This document shows positions 1-5,446 of a stretch of DNA of 5,446 nt, in pieces. How positions within the stretch are numbered: position 1 is the stretch's first letter; every line of letters starts with the position of its first letter. Both the position numbers and the translations under genes were made by a program. The stretch lies in contig CAZMGM010000062.1 in NCBI GenBank assembly GCA_964565865.1, positions 1-5,446 of the forward strand, in the 5' to 3' direction. This DNA is from CBDAPI01 sp964565865. GTDB taxonomy: Bacteria; Acidobacteriota; UBA6911; RPQK01; CBDAPI01. The notes beneath the pieces were generated by a model, which did not search any database, was not told the DNA's origin, and worked only from the letters and a program-made list of their open reading frames with translations.

Positions 1-25
1 GCGCTTGGTTGGTTGAATGATCTGA

Positions 26-238
26 CCTCTTGACGCGTATGCATCCCGGGAGGCACAGAACGCGCCCAACTTGGCAATCTTCCTGCCGGCTGAATCGTGG
101 CTCACCGCTATCGATGGTTGGTCTCCGTCGGCTGAAGAGGTTAAAGGTGACCCGGAGCTGGTCGATCAATACCAGACGACCTACCAACAGTTCAGAGAGC
201 TCTATCCCCACTTACGGAGTTTCAGGCGGCAGTTGTAG
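26..238 (+). pseudogene. Decayed 3' end of an FGGY-family carbohydrate kinase (xylulokinase-like)
   Basis: This frame reads open from 26 to a TAG at 236-238. Its last 30 or so residues (DPELVDQYQTTYQQF, then RELYPHLRSF) resemble the conserved C-terminal tail of xylulokinase-type FGGY kinases, in which a Tyr-rich helix ends in a LYPxL motif. The segment just before it (WLTAIDGWSPSAEEV) could be a poor version of the family's AxLxGVGxGxxxSxEEA stretch, but roughly 15 residues normally found between the two are missing. In-frame TGA codons at 14-16 and 23-25 close the frame upstream, and I see no convincing start codon or ribosome binding site. It may therefore be a remnant, or the tail of a gene frameshifted near the left edge. 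Its 3' end overlaps the convergent VOC gene by 27 bp. The kinase assignment rests on a short tail only and is tentative. Confidence 0.35.
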
Positions 239-658
239 CACCTCCAGAAACTCTCGGTCGGGTCCGTAAAAATAACACCACCGAACCCCGTTGGCCAGGG
301 TCACAGGGGTCGATACGAATTCAACTCCTTTCTGAAGGAGGCCCTGGTAGGCATCCTCAATGTCAGTAACTTCAAAACAAATGTGGCCGAAGCCCATGTC
401 GTTTGGCTTCGAATCAGAATCGATGGGACGGCCCGACGGACTGACATACTGAAACGCCTCGACCAACGTAGTAGAGCCCGGCACAGTAAACAGGACCACC
501 TTTACCCGGGAGCTGGGCAAATTGACTCCACGGCTCAATTCGGCCCCTTCAATCGATTTCTCAAGAGAGATCTCGAGCCCGAGAACCTCAGTATAGAAAT
601 CCTTTGTTTTCTCCATGTCGGAAACCACTAGGTTCGTGTGATGAAGGCCTTTGATCAT
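212..658 (-). CDS. VOC family (glyoxalase/dioxygenase fold) protein
   Basis: The 148-residue product has the length and pattern of a single-chain vicinal oxygen chelate protein with two beta-alpha-beta-beta-beta repeats. Repeat one starts with HHTNLVVSDMEKTKDFYTEV (residues 6-25), the classic opening in which a metal-ligand His is followed by a strand and the helix FYxxVLGL. Repeat two starts at GHICFEVTDIEDAY (91-104). The likely metal quartet is H7, E67, H92 and E139, the last within the terminal GPDREFLEVLQLP strand. The family includes glyoxalase I, methylmalonyl-CoA epimerase, ring-cleavage dioxygenases and thiol transferases, and the sequence alone does not say which reaction applies here. 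The start is supported by an AGAGGAG-type ribosome binding site (complement of about 666-672), 7 nt before the ATG. The gene is divergent from the selenium cluster and need not be functionally linked to it. Confidence 0.9.
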   Translation of the reverse strand: MIKGLHHTNLVVSDMEKTKDFYTEVLGLEISLEKSIEGAELSRGVNLPSSRVKVVLFTVPGSTTLVEAFQYVSPSGRPIDSDSKPNDMGFGHICFEVTDIEDAYQGLLQKGVEFVSTPVTLANGVRWCYFYGPDREFLEVLQLPPETP

Positions 659-949
659 GAATTGTCTCCTCTTAAGACTTCCGGGACAAGCCGATCAGCG
701 GTTAGGGGCGACCTCTCATCGACAGCGATGGAAACCCGTACCATATATCCGATCTGGATCGATCGGTTTCCGTCCGGGGCATCATAGCAAGGGATCATTC
801 CGTTGTTCGAGCAGGGGAGAGATTATCTTCTGTTCAAGGTCGGCTTGATTTACGTGGTGTTCAGACCCCGGCCAAGCAAGAAAAGGGGCAACGCGATCGT
901 CGTCTCAACATTAGGGTGGTAGAATCTCGGCCCCGGGTAGACCAATAGT
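659..949. other. Divergent intergenic region between the VOC gene and the + strand cluster
   Basis: This 291-bp stretch should hold the promoters for both the minus-strand VOC gene and the + strand cluster. I see no convincing coding frame in it. It contains nested inverted repeats at 730-771 (listed separately). A TAGAAT hexamer at 920-925, about 25 bases before the transglutaminase ATG, could be a -10 element, but there is no good -35 at the expected distance, so I do not call a promoter. Confidence 0.6.
730..771. repeat. Nested inverted repeats, possible operator or RNA hairpin
   Basis: GGAAACC at 730-736 is the exact reverse complement of GGTTTCC at 765-771. Inside this pair, CCGATC at 749-754 is the reverse complement of GATCGG at 761-766, with a 6-base loop. 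The two right arms share two bases, so the structures compete rather than stack. The position between two divergent genes suits a regulator binding site, but short inverted repeats also occur by chance and no regulator is encoded in the window. Confidence 0.3.
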
Positions 950-2053
950 ATGGGAAAGAAAAGCATCCTTGTATTAATGCTGGCAGCGGCGCCCTTTGTC
1001 GGACACTCGAAGACGTTCGGCCGACCCGCGGAGGCGGACCGGAACCCAAGAGTGCGCACCTTTGAGTTCGTGTATCGAACGATAATCGATGTGCCCGCGA
1101 CAGCGAGGCGACTCAACATCTGGATTCCCTTGCCACAGGACGACGACAATCAGAACGTGAAGGTAACGCAGATCGAGGCTCCTTATCCCAGGGAGATACG
1201 AAGAGAAGAGGAGTTCCAAAATAAGATCCTCTATCTGAGCTTGCAGGACCCTGCACCCGGCACGATCACGATCGTTATCATCGCTCGAGTCCAGCGCTCC
1301 GAAGCGGTCCACAAGAAATTCGGCAGAGCCAGGGACCAAGGAGAACCGGCTGAGCACCCACGGCTCAAAAGGTGGCTCGAACCCGACCACCTGGTGCCGC
1401 TGAACGACCTCATTCTGGGAATGTCCAGGCAGATAACCGCCGATAAGCAGACGGATCTAGAAAAGGTCCGAGCCATCTATGACTATGTCGTCGACAACGT
1501 CAGCTACAAAAAGGAAGGTGCCGGATGGGGCCGCGGGGACATCTACTGGGCGTGTAACGCCAAGACCGGTAACTGCACTGACTTCCACGCCCTGTTTACG
1601 GGCCTTGTTCGAGCAACCGGAATCCCTGCCAAGTTTGTGATCGGATTCCCCCTGCCACCAGAGCGCGGCGCTGACCAGGTCAGCGGATATCACTGCTGGA
1701 GCGAGTTTCACCTCGATGGGTACGGTTGGGTGCCCATAGATGCTTCGGAGGCCAGCAAACACCCAGAAACACGTGAGTACTATTTCGGTTCCCTAGACGA
1801 GAACCGGGTGGAATTCACTGAGGGTCGAGACATCCTTCTATCCCCTCGCCAGCAGGGTGAGCCGCTCAATTTCTTCGTCTATCCCTATGTCGAGGCAGAT
1901 GGCAGAAGTCTGGACGCTGTCCGTTATGAGTTCAGCTATCGAGACATTGACTCAAATCGTCACTCTAGCCCGGCGGATCAGAATCCAGACCCCAGCTCAA
2001 AAACTTGGAGACGCAGCACCAACATCGGGAATGGGAACCACAGGACGCGGTAG
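950..2053 (+). CDS. Exported transglutaminase-like (papain-fold) domain protein
   Basis: The 367-residue protein opens with a probable signal peptide (basic MGKK, then a hydrophobic stretch to about residue 18), so it probably acts outside the cytoplasm. Residues about 36-120 form a beta-rich N-terminal domain of the kind that often precedes bacterial transglutaminase cores (RRLNIWIPLPQDDDNQ). The core follows at about 170-275: helix LEKVRAIYDYVVDNVSY, the catalytic Cys209 in KTGNCTDFHALF, His248 in GYHCWSEF and Asp264 in GYGWVPIDAS, a complete Cys-His-Asp triad. Bacterial members can be proteases, amidases or cross-linking enzymes, and the substrate here is unknown. The last 35 or so residues are polar and probably disordered. 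The ATG at 950 has only a weak ribosome binding site, but it gives a good signal peptide. The stop lies two bases before the preferred senA ATG, which implies co-transcription. No link between this fold and selenium metabolism is known to me. Confidence 0.88.
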   Translation: MGKKSILVLMLAAAPFVGHSKTFGRPAEADRNPRVRTFEFVYRTIIDVPATARRLNIWIPLPQDDDNQNVKVTQIEAPYPREIRREEEFQNKILYLSLQDPAPGTITIVIIARVQRSEAVHKKFGRARDQGEPAEHPRLKRWLEPDHLVPLNDLILGMSRQITADKQTDLEKVRAIYDYVVDNVSYKKEGAGWGRGDIYWACNAKTGNCTDFHALFTGLVRATGIPAKFVIGFPLPPERGADQVSGYHCWSEFHLDGYGWVPIDASEASKHPETREYYFGSLDENRVEFTEGRDILLSPRQQGEPLNFFVYPYVEADGRSLDAVRYEFSYRDIDSNRHSSPADQNPDPSSKTWRRSTNIGNGNHRTR

Positions 2054-2055
2054 AA

Positions 2056-3384
2056 ATGACGCAATCACGACACCCGGTGGCAGCTGAACTTTCCGAATGG
2101 GTGAATGACGCACGCCGGCGGACACTGGAACTGGTGACAGATCTCAATGGCGAGCAGCTCATGGGACCAAAGCTGTCGGTCATCAACCCTTTGCTCTGGG
2201 AAATCGGACATCTGGCCTGGTTTCAGGAGAAGTGGGTTCTCCGTCACTCCTGCGGGAAGCAGCCGATTCGCGATGACGCCGATTCTCTCTGGGACTCGAT
2301 TGCGATTCCGCACGCCCGGCGCTGGGACCTGTCCCTGCCAAGCTACGAAGATGCGTTGACCTACCTAAATGAAGTGTGGCTTCGGGTTCTGGAAGAGCTG
2401 GAACGGGGAGAACCGGAAGAAGAACTAGAATACTTTACACGCTACACCGTTTTGCATGAAGACATGCACAATGAGGCGTTTACATACACTCGGCAGACTC
2501 TCGGGTACCCGCAGCCAGACCTATCCACGCCTGGTGGTAGGGAGGCTCCCAGAAGGTCCGGCGAGGAGTGGACCGCAGGCGACGTCCAGATTCCGGGAGG
2601 GCAGTTCATGCTGGGAGCCACCTCGGATGAACCGTTTCTATTTGACAACGAAAAATGGGCGCATCCGGTAAACGTAGAACCCTTTTCCATCGCTCCGGTG
2701 GCGGTTACTGAGGTCGAGTTCGCGGAGTTTGTCGACCATCAAGGCTATCAGAGACGGGAGCTGTGGACCGAAGAGGGATGGCACTGGCGGGAAGCAGCGA
2801 GCACCGACCATCCGACTTATTGGAGACGTGATTCCGATGGAGTCTGGCAGCGAAGACATTTTGACAAATGGGTCTCACTGGAGCTACAGCTCCCTGTGAT
2901 CAACATCAACTGGCATGAGGCCCAGGCCTATTGCCGGTGGGCCGGTCGCCGGCTTCCAACCGAGGCAGAGTGGGAAGTAGCTGCCGCCGCCCAGACCAGT
3001 TCGCAGGGTGGCACACTGGCGAAACGGAAGCGTTCATTCCCCTGGGGCGATAAAGCCGCCACCTCAAAAAGAGTCAATATGGACTGGCAGGCAATGGGCT
3101 GCATTGGAGTCGGCTCGCTCTCTGAAGGCGACAGTGCATTCGGTTGTCGGCAGATGATCGGCAACGTATGGGAATGGACGGACAGCGTGTTTCTTCCCTA
3201 CCCCGGTTTTGAGCCGGACCCCTACAAGGAATACTCCGAACCTTGGTTCACGACCCGTAAGGTGCTGCGCGGCGGATCCTGGGCAACCCGATCCCGCATC
3301 GTTCGCAACACCTTCCGCAACTTCTTCACACCCGACCGATCCGATGTGTTCGCGGGATTTCGCACCTGTGCCCCTATGGAATGA
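2056..3384 (+). CDS. senA: Selenoneine synthase SenA (EgtB-like non-haem iron enzyme)
   Basis: In the known pathway SenA oxidatively couples hercynine to the selenosugar made by SenB, giving selenoneine. From the ATG at 2056 the protein has 442 residues. An N-terminal DinB_2-type four-helix domain (about 10-150) carries the expected three-His iron site: H52 in WEIGHLAWF, and H134 and H138 in HEDMHNEA (HX3HXE). A formylglycine-generating-enzyme/sulfatase-modifying-factor domain follows (about 172-440), with VININWHEAQAYCRWAG (281-296), RLPTEAEWE (299-307), IGNVWEWTDS (368-377) and VLRGGSWATR (403-412), ending in FFTPDRSDVFAGFRTCA. EgtB of ergothioneine synthesis shares this architecture. I prefer SenA because senB overlaps the gene and because the C-terminal stretch resembles SenA sequences as I recall them. 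A TTG start at 2005 would add 17 polar residues and overlap the upstream gene, so the ATG is preferred. It sits two bases after the previous stop with only a weak AGGA-type binding site, suggesting coupled translation. Hercynine would have to come from an EgtD encoded elsewhere. Confidence 0.9.
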   Translation: MTQSRHPVAAELSEWVNDARRRTLELVTDLNGEQLMGPKLSVINPLLWEIGHLAWFQEKWVLRHSCGKQPIRDDADSLWDSIAIPHARRWDLSLPSYEDALTYLNEVWLRVLEELERGEPEEELEYFTRYTVLHEDMHNEAFTYTRQTLGYPQPDLSTPGGREAPRRSGEEWTAGDVQIPGGQFMLGATSDEPFLFDNEKWAHPVNVEPFSIAPVAVTEVEFAEFVDHQGYQRRELWTEEGWHWREAASTDHPTYWRRDSDGVWQRRHFDKWVSLELQLPVININWHEAQAYCRWAGRRLPTEAEWEVAAAAQTSSQGGTLAKRKRSFPWGDKAATSKRVNMDWQAMGCIGVGSLSEGDSAFGCRQMIGNVWEWTDSVFLPYPGFEPDPYKEYSEPWFTTRKVLRGGSWATRSRIVRNTFRNFFTPDRSDVFAGFRTCAPME

Positions 3385-4316
3385 GAATCCACATTGTCAC
3401 GCCGCCCCGGAAGGGCAATCGAGTCTCCGCGCGGCGCTGGGCTCGCATTTTTCGTGACCTGGGACATGACGTCGCAATCGGGCATGAATACCGGGAGGAG
3501 CGCTGCGATCTGATGGTGGCTCTTCACGCCCGCCGAAGTCATGTGTCGGTGCGACGGTTCTGTAATCGATATCCTGACCTGCCACTGATTCTGGCCATGA
3601 CCGGCACGGATCTGTACAACGACATTCGTACGGATCCCTCAGCGCAGCAGTCCATGGAAATGGCTTCTCTGCTCATCGTCCTGCAACCCAGAGGCATTCA
3701 GGAACTGCCCGGACACCTGCGCCACAAGGGCCGGGTCATCTACCAGTCTGCGAGACGACCACCAGGAAACTTTCCACCGAAGAAGAGTCTTTTCGAAGTG
3801 TGTGTCATCGGACACATACGTTCTGTAAAGGACCCATTCCGGACGGCCAGAGCTGCTCGACTGCTACCGTCCTCCTCCCGCATTCAGGTCGTACATGTGG
3901 GAGCGGCAACCAGCAGAGAAATCGTGGAGGGTGTCAGCCTCGAGCAGGCCTCCAATCCCCGCTACTGCTGGCTGGGAGAACTCCCGCACTGGAGGGCTCT
4001 CCGTGTACTGACCAGCAGCCGCCTGATGGCACTTAGCTCAAGGATGGAAGGCGGCGCGAATGTGGTCTGCGAGGCACTTGCCTGTTCAGTCCCAGTGCTC
4101 TCGTCGCGAATTCCGGGATCGATCGGCATTCTGGGAGAGGATTACCCAGGCTATTTTCCTACTGGAGACACCCGGTCGCTTGCAGATCTTCTGCAGCGTG
4201 CGGAGAATGACAAGGAATTCTACGCTGCACTCAAAGCTCGCTGTGAGGAGCTCAAACCCCTTGTCTCGCCTGCCCGGGAACGGCAGAGCTGGAACAATTT
4301 ACTAAGAACTTTGTAA
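3381..4316 (+). CDS. senB: Selenosugar synthase SenB (GT4-like, TIGR04348 family)
   Basis: SenB makes a C-Se bond by transferring a sugar from a UDP-sugar to selenophosphate, releasing a 1-selenosugar that SenA uses. The 311-residue length is normal for the family. Two Rossmann-like halves are visible. The N-terminal half has MRIHIVTPP (1-9), GNRVSARRWARI (12-23), LMVALHARRS (44-53) and the signature TGTDLYNDI (74-82). The C-terminal half has VIGHIRSVKDPFRTARAARL (142-161), WLGELPHW (197-204), and SSRMEGGANVVCEAL (219-233), where E223 and E231 form the EX7E motif of GT4 glycosyltransferases. It then runs through SSRIPGSIGILGEDYPGYFP (241-260). The HARRS, TGTDLY, SRMEGGA and DYPGYFP motifs match SenB of Variovorax paradoxus as I recall it. 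The start codon overlaps the senA stop in ATGA, so translation is probably coupled. The usual partner senC (selenophosphate synthetase) does not follow. Confidence 0.92.
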   Translation: MRIHIVTPPRKGNRVSARRWARIFRDLGHDVAIGHEYREERCDLMVALHARRSHVSVRRFCNRYPDLPLILAMTGTDLYNDIRTDPSAQQSMEMASLLIVLQPRGIQELPGHLRHKGRVIYQSARRPPGNFPPKKSLFEVCVIGHIRSVKDPFRTARAARLLPSSSRIQVVHVGAATSREIVEGVSLEQASNPRYCWLGELPHWRALRVLTSSRLMALSSRMEGGANVVCEALACSVPVLSSRIPGSIGILGEDYPGYFPTGDTRSLADLLQRAENDKEFYAALKARCEELKPLVSPARERQSWNNLLRTL

Positions 4317-4347
4317 GAAGTGAATCCGTCCCCCGGTATTGGCCACG

Positions 4348-4364
4348 CGGGTTCGGTTAACCCG
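4348..4364 (+). other. Stem-loop in the senB-mddA spacer
   Basis: CGGGTT (4348-4353) pairs perfectly with AACCCG (4359-4364) across a five-base loop, in the 81-bp gap between senB and the methyltransferase gene. No run of T follows, so it is not a standard intrinsic terminator. It could attenuate or stabilise the transcript, or mean nothing. Confidence 0.35.
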
Positions 4365-4385
4365 TAGGGATGGTCGACCTTAGAA

Positions 4386-4392
4386 AAGGAGG
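4386..4392 (+). promoter_or_regulatory. Strong ribosome binding site of the MddA-like gene
   Basis: AAGGAGG lies five bases before the ATG at 4398, an almost perfect anti-16S match. It fixes the start codon and contrasts with the weak, coupled starts of senA and senB, so this gene can be translated independently of them. Confidence 0.85.
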
Positions 4393-4397
4393 AGAGG

Positions 4398-5135
4398 ATG
4401 GGCAAGGTATTCGCTGTACTCTATGGACTCGTGAATCACGTCGTGTTTCTGGGAGTCTTCCTTTACATCATCTGCTTCCTGGGAAATTCCGGTTCCCTGG
4501 TTCCTAAAACCGTTGACAGCGGAACACCGGGCCCAGTCGGCACGGCATTGCTGGTGAATATCTTCCTGTGGGTTCTTTTCGGAGTCCAGCACACCCTGAT
4601 GGCACGTCCCAGATTCAAACAATGGTGGACCGGGATCGTTCCCAAACACCTCGAGAGGAGCACTTACGTCCTGATCAGCAACCTACTTATGATTCTCATC
4701 CTGTGGCAGTGGCAGCCGATGACCGGGGTGGTTTGGGAAGTCCAGAGCCCGCTCGGGAAGAATGTGCTGTGGGCTCTGTTTTTTCTCGGGTTTGGCCTGG
4801 TCGTCCTCTCGAGTTTGATTCTCGATCACTTCGATCTTCTGGGCACGCGCCAGGTGATTCTTTACGCCATGGGCCGACCTTACACGGCAACCCCGCTCAA
4901 AGTCGTTGGCTTTTACAAGTTCGTACGCCATCCTCTTCTCCTGGGCTGGATGATCGGGTTCTGGTCCACCCCCCGAATGACGACAGGGCACCTGGTCTTC
5001 GCGATCACTACTACGGCCTATATTCTGCTCGCCATCCACTACGAGGAAAAGGATTTGGCGACAGTTCATGGCGAGCCTTACCGGAATTACCGAGAGAGGG
5101 TCTCCATGATCATTCCCTTTCTGGATCGGCGGTAA
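4398..5135 (+). CDS. mddA: MddA-like membrane thiol (selenol?) S-methyltransferase, NnrU/ICMT-like family
   Basis: MddA uses S-adenosylmethionine to methylate methanethiol to dimethyl sulfide. The 245-residue protein has about five to six membrane segments (roughly 5-28, 48-66, 88-107, 122-142, 173-190 and 197-215) and no cleavable signal. Family motifs include FGVQHTLMARPRFK (61-74), ERSTYVLISN (86-95), FVRHPLLLGWMIGFWSTP (175-192) and HYEEKDLATVHGEPYRNYRE (214-233). The RHPxxLGW and EExDL...HG..Y..Y patterns are the cofactor-binding C-terminal signature shared with isoprenylcysteine carboxyl methyltransferases and phospholipid methyltransferases, and they match MddA proteins closely as I recall them. 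The gene follows senB by 81 bp on the same strand. That position raises the possibility of a selenol substrate, such as methaneselenol or selenoneine itself, but this is inference. The family assignment is firm. The exact thiol or selenol substrate is not. Confidence 0.85.
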   Translation: MGKVFAVLYGLVNHVVFLGVFLYIICFLGNSGSLVPKTVDSGTPGPVGTALLVNIFLWVLFGVQHTLMARPRFKQWWTGIVPKHLERSTYVLISNLLMILILWQWQPMTGVVWEVQSPLGKNVLWALFFLGFGLVVLSSLILDHFDLLGTRQVILYAMGRPYTATPLKVVGFYKFVRHPLLLGWMIGFWSTPRMTTGHLVFAITTTAYILLAIHYEEKDLATVHGEPYRNYRERVSMIIPFLDRR

Positions 5136-5446
5136 ACGCCCCTTCGGAAGAAAAGACACCCCAAGTCAACTGGGAAAGGCCCCGGACGGCAGATCTCTTT
5201 TCTCTTACCTTTTTTGGGGGTTGTTTGAGACTATCAAGAGGACTGTCTTTCTCGAGAGTCTGGTTTCAGGCCGCAAAACGGCCGCCCGTGAATAGCCGTG
5301 GGGGCCAGTCCAAGAAACGTACTCGCACAAATTCTAAGCCCTGGAGGGACGACAAGGGTTTCGGCAACACAACCCAGTACTCGGTTCTGACTCCAACCTG
5401 GATTCTTCATGATGGCAAGGGCAATAGGATCTACACTAACCTGGCA
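5136..5446. other. Region downstream of the cluster, no complete gene
   Basis: This 311-bp tail holds no complete gene. A pyrimidine-rich stretch at 5195-5215 ends in six T's but has no convincing hairpin before it, so I do not call a terminator. A short hairpin, GGCCG (5269-5273) with CGGCC (5279-5283) around a CAAAA loop, is present without a T run. The only coding candidate is the partial frame starting near 5225. Confidence 0.5.
5225..5446 (+). CDS. Possible 5' end of an unrecognised protein, runs off the window
   Basis: This + strand frame is open from inside the end of the methyltransferase gene to the window edge, more than 100 codons without a stop. Possible starts are TTG at 5225 and GTG at 5288. 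There is no ATG in this frame and no strong ribosome binding site, only a G-run at 5216-5220. From the TTG the product would have at least 74 residues. It starts basic and Ser/Arg-rich (RLSRGLSFSRVWFQAAKR), with a more protein-like segment further on (GFGNTTQYSVLTPTWILHDG). I do not recognise a family. The antisense register is also open here, so the absence of stops is only modest evidence for coding. Confidence 0.3.
   Translation, partial: MRLSRGLSFSRVWFQAAKRPPVNSRGGQSKKRTRTNSKPWRDDKGFGNTTQYSVLTPTWILHDGKGNRIYTNLA

Noticed and set aside
383..631. Plus-strand reading frame opposite the VOC gene
   Set aside because: It lies wholly antisense to a well-supported VOC gene and its translation lacks any recognisable pattern.
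974..1390. Minus-strand frame of 138 residues opposite the transglutaminase gene
   Set aside because: It is antisense to a gene with a complete catalytic triad and signal peptide, and its translation shows no family features.
2005..2055. TTG start extending SenA by 17 residues
   Set aside because: The extension is polar, overlaps the end of the transglutaminase gene and has no better ribosome binding site. From the ATG at 2056, the iron-ligand His residues fall at 52, 134 and 138, very close to their positions in characterised EgtB.
2056..3384. Reading the SenA candidate as EgtB of ergothioneine biosynthesis
   Set aside because: The domains are shared, but the overlapping senB gene and the absence of egtC, egtD and egtE neighbours favour SenA. 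EgtB remains the main alternative until a tree is made.
4683..5159. Minus-strand frame of 158 residues opposite the methyltransferase gene
   Set aside because: It is antisense to a clear membrane methyltransferase with a strong ribosome binding site, and its own translation is low in hydrophobic structure and unrecognisable.
5195..5220. Possible terminator at the T-rich tract after the methyltransferase gene
   Set aside because: There are six T's, but no stable hairpin lies directly upstream.
5234..5446. Minus-strand open frame at the right edge
   Set aside because: It is the mirror register of the + strand frame, with a Cys/Pro-rich translation that resembles no protein I know and no supported start.

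Overview
The window carries a short, tightly packed gene cluster from a bacterium with moderately high GC (my impression is about 55%). I cannot assign a taxon. The style fits an uncultivated environmental bacterium, but nothing here fixes the phylum. Four genes on the + strand dominate: a secreted transglutaminase-like protein (950-2053), a selenoneine synthase SenA homologue (2056-3384), a selenosugar synthase SenB homologue (3381-4316), and a membrane methyltransferase of the MddA/NnrU type (4398-5135).

The left edge (26-238, +) holds what looks like the decayed 3' end of an FGGY-type sugar kinase, with in-frame stops just upstream. It converges on, and slightly overlaps, a minus-strand VOC (glyoxalase-fold) gene at 212-658. 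A 291-bp divergent intergenic region (659-949) with nested inverted repeats separates the VOC gene from the + strand cluster. At the right end, 5136-5446 holds no complete gene. It does hold an open frame on the + strand that runs off the window and may be the start of another protein.

The centre of interest is senA-senB. In the known pathway a selenophosphate synthetase (SenC, SelD-like) makes selenophosphate, SenB joins selenium to a UDP-sugar to give a selenosugar, and SenA (an EgtB relative with a non-haem iron site) couples this to hercynine to give selenoneine, the selenium analogue of ergothioneine. Here senA and senB overlap by the 4-bp ATGA junction typical of translational coupling. 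No senC, selD or egtD lies in the window. Instead the next gene, 81 bp downstream with its own strong ribosome binding site, is an MddA-like thiol (possibly selenol) S-methyltransferase, and the gene immediately before senA encodes an exported transglutaminase-fold protein. The layout suggests selenoneine synthesis possibly linked to methylation of small thiols or selenols. The link to mddA and the role of the transglutaminase are inferences from gene order only.
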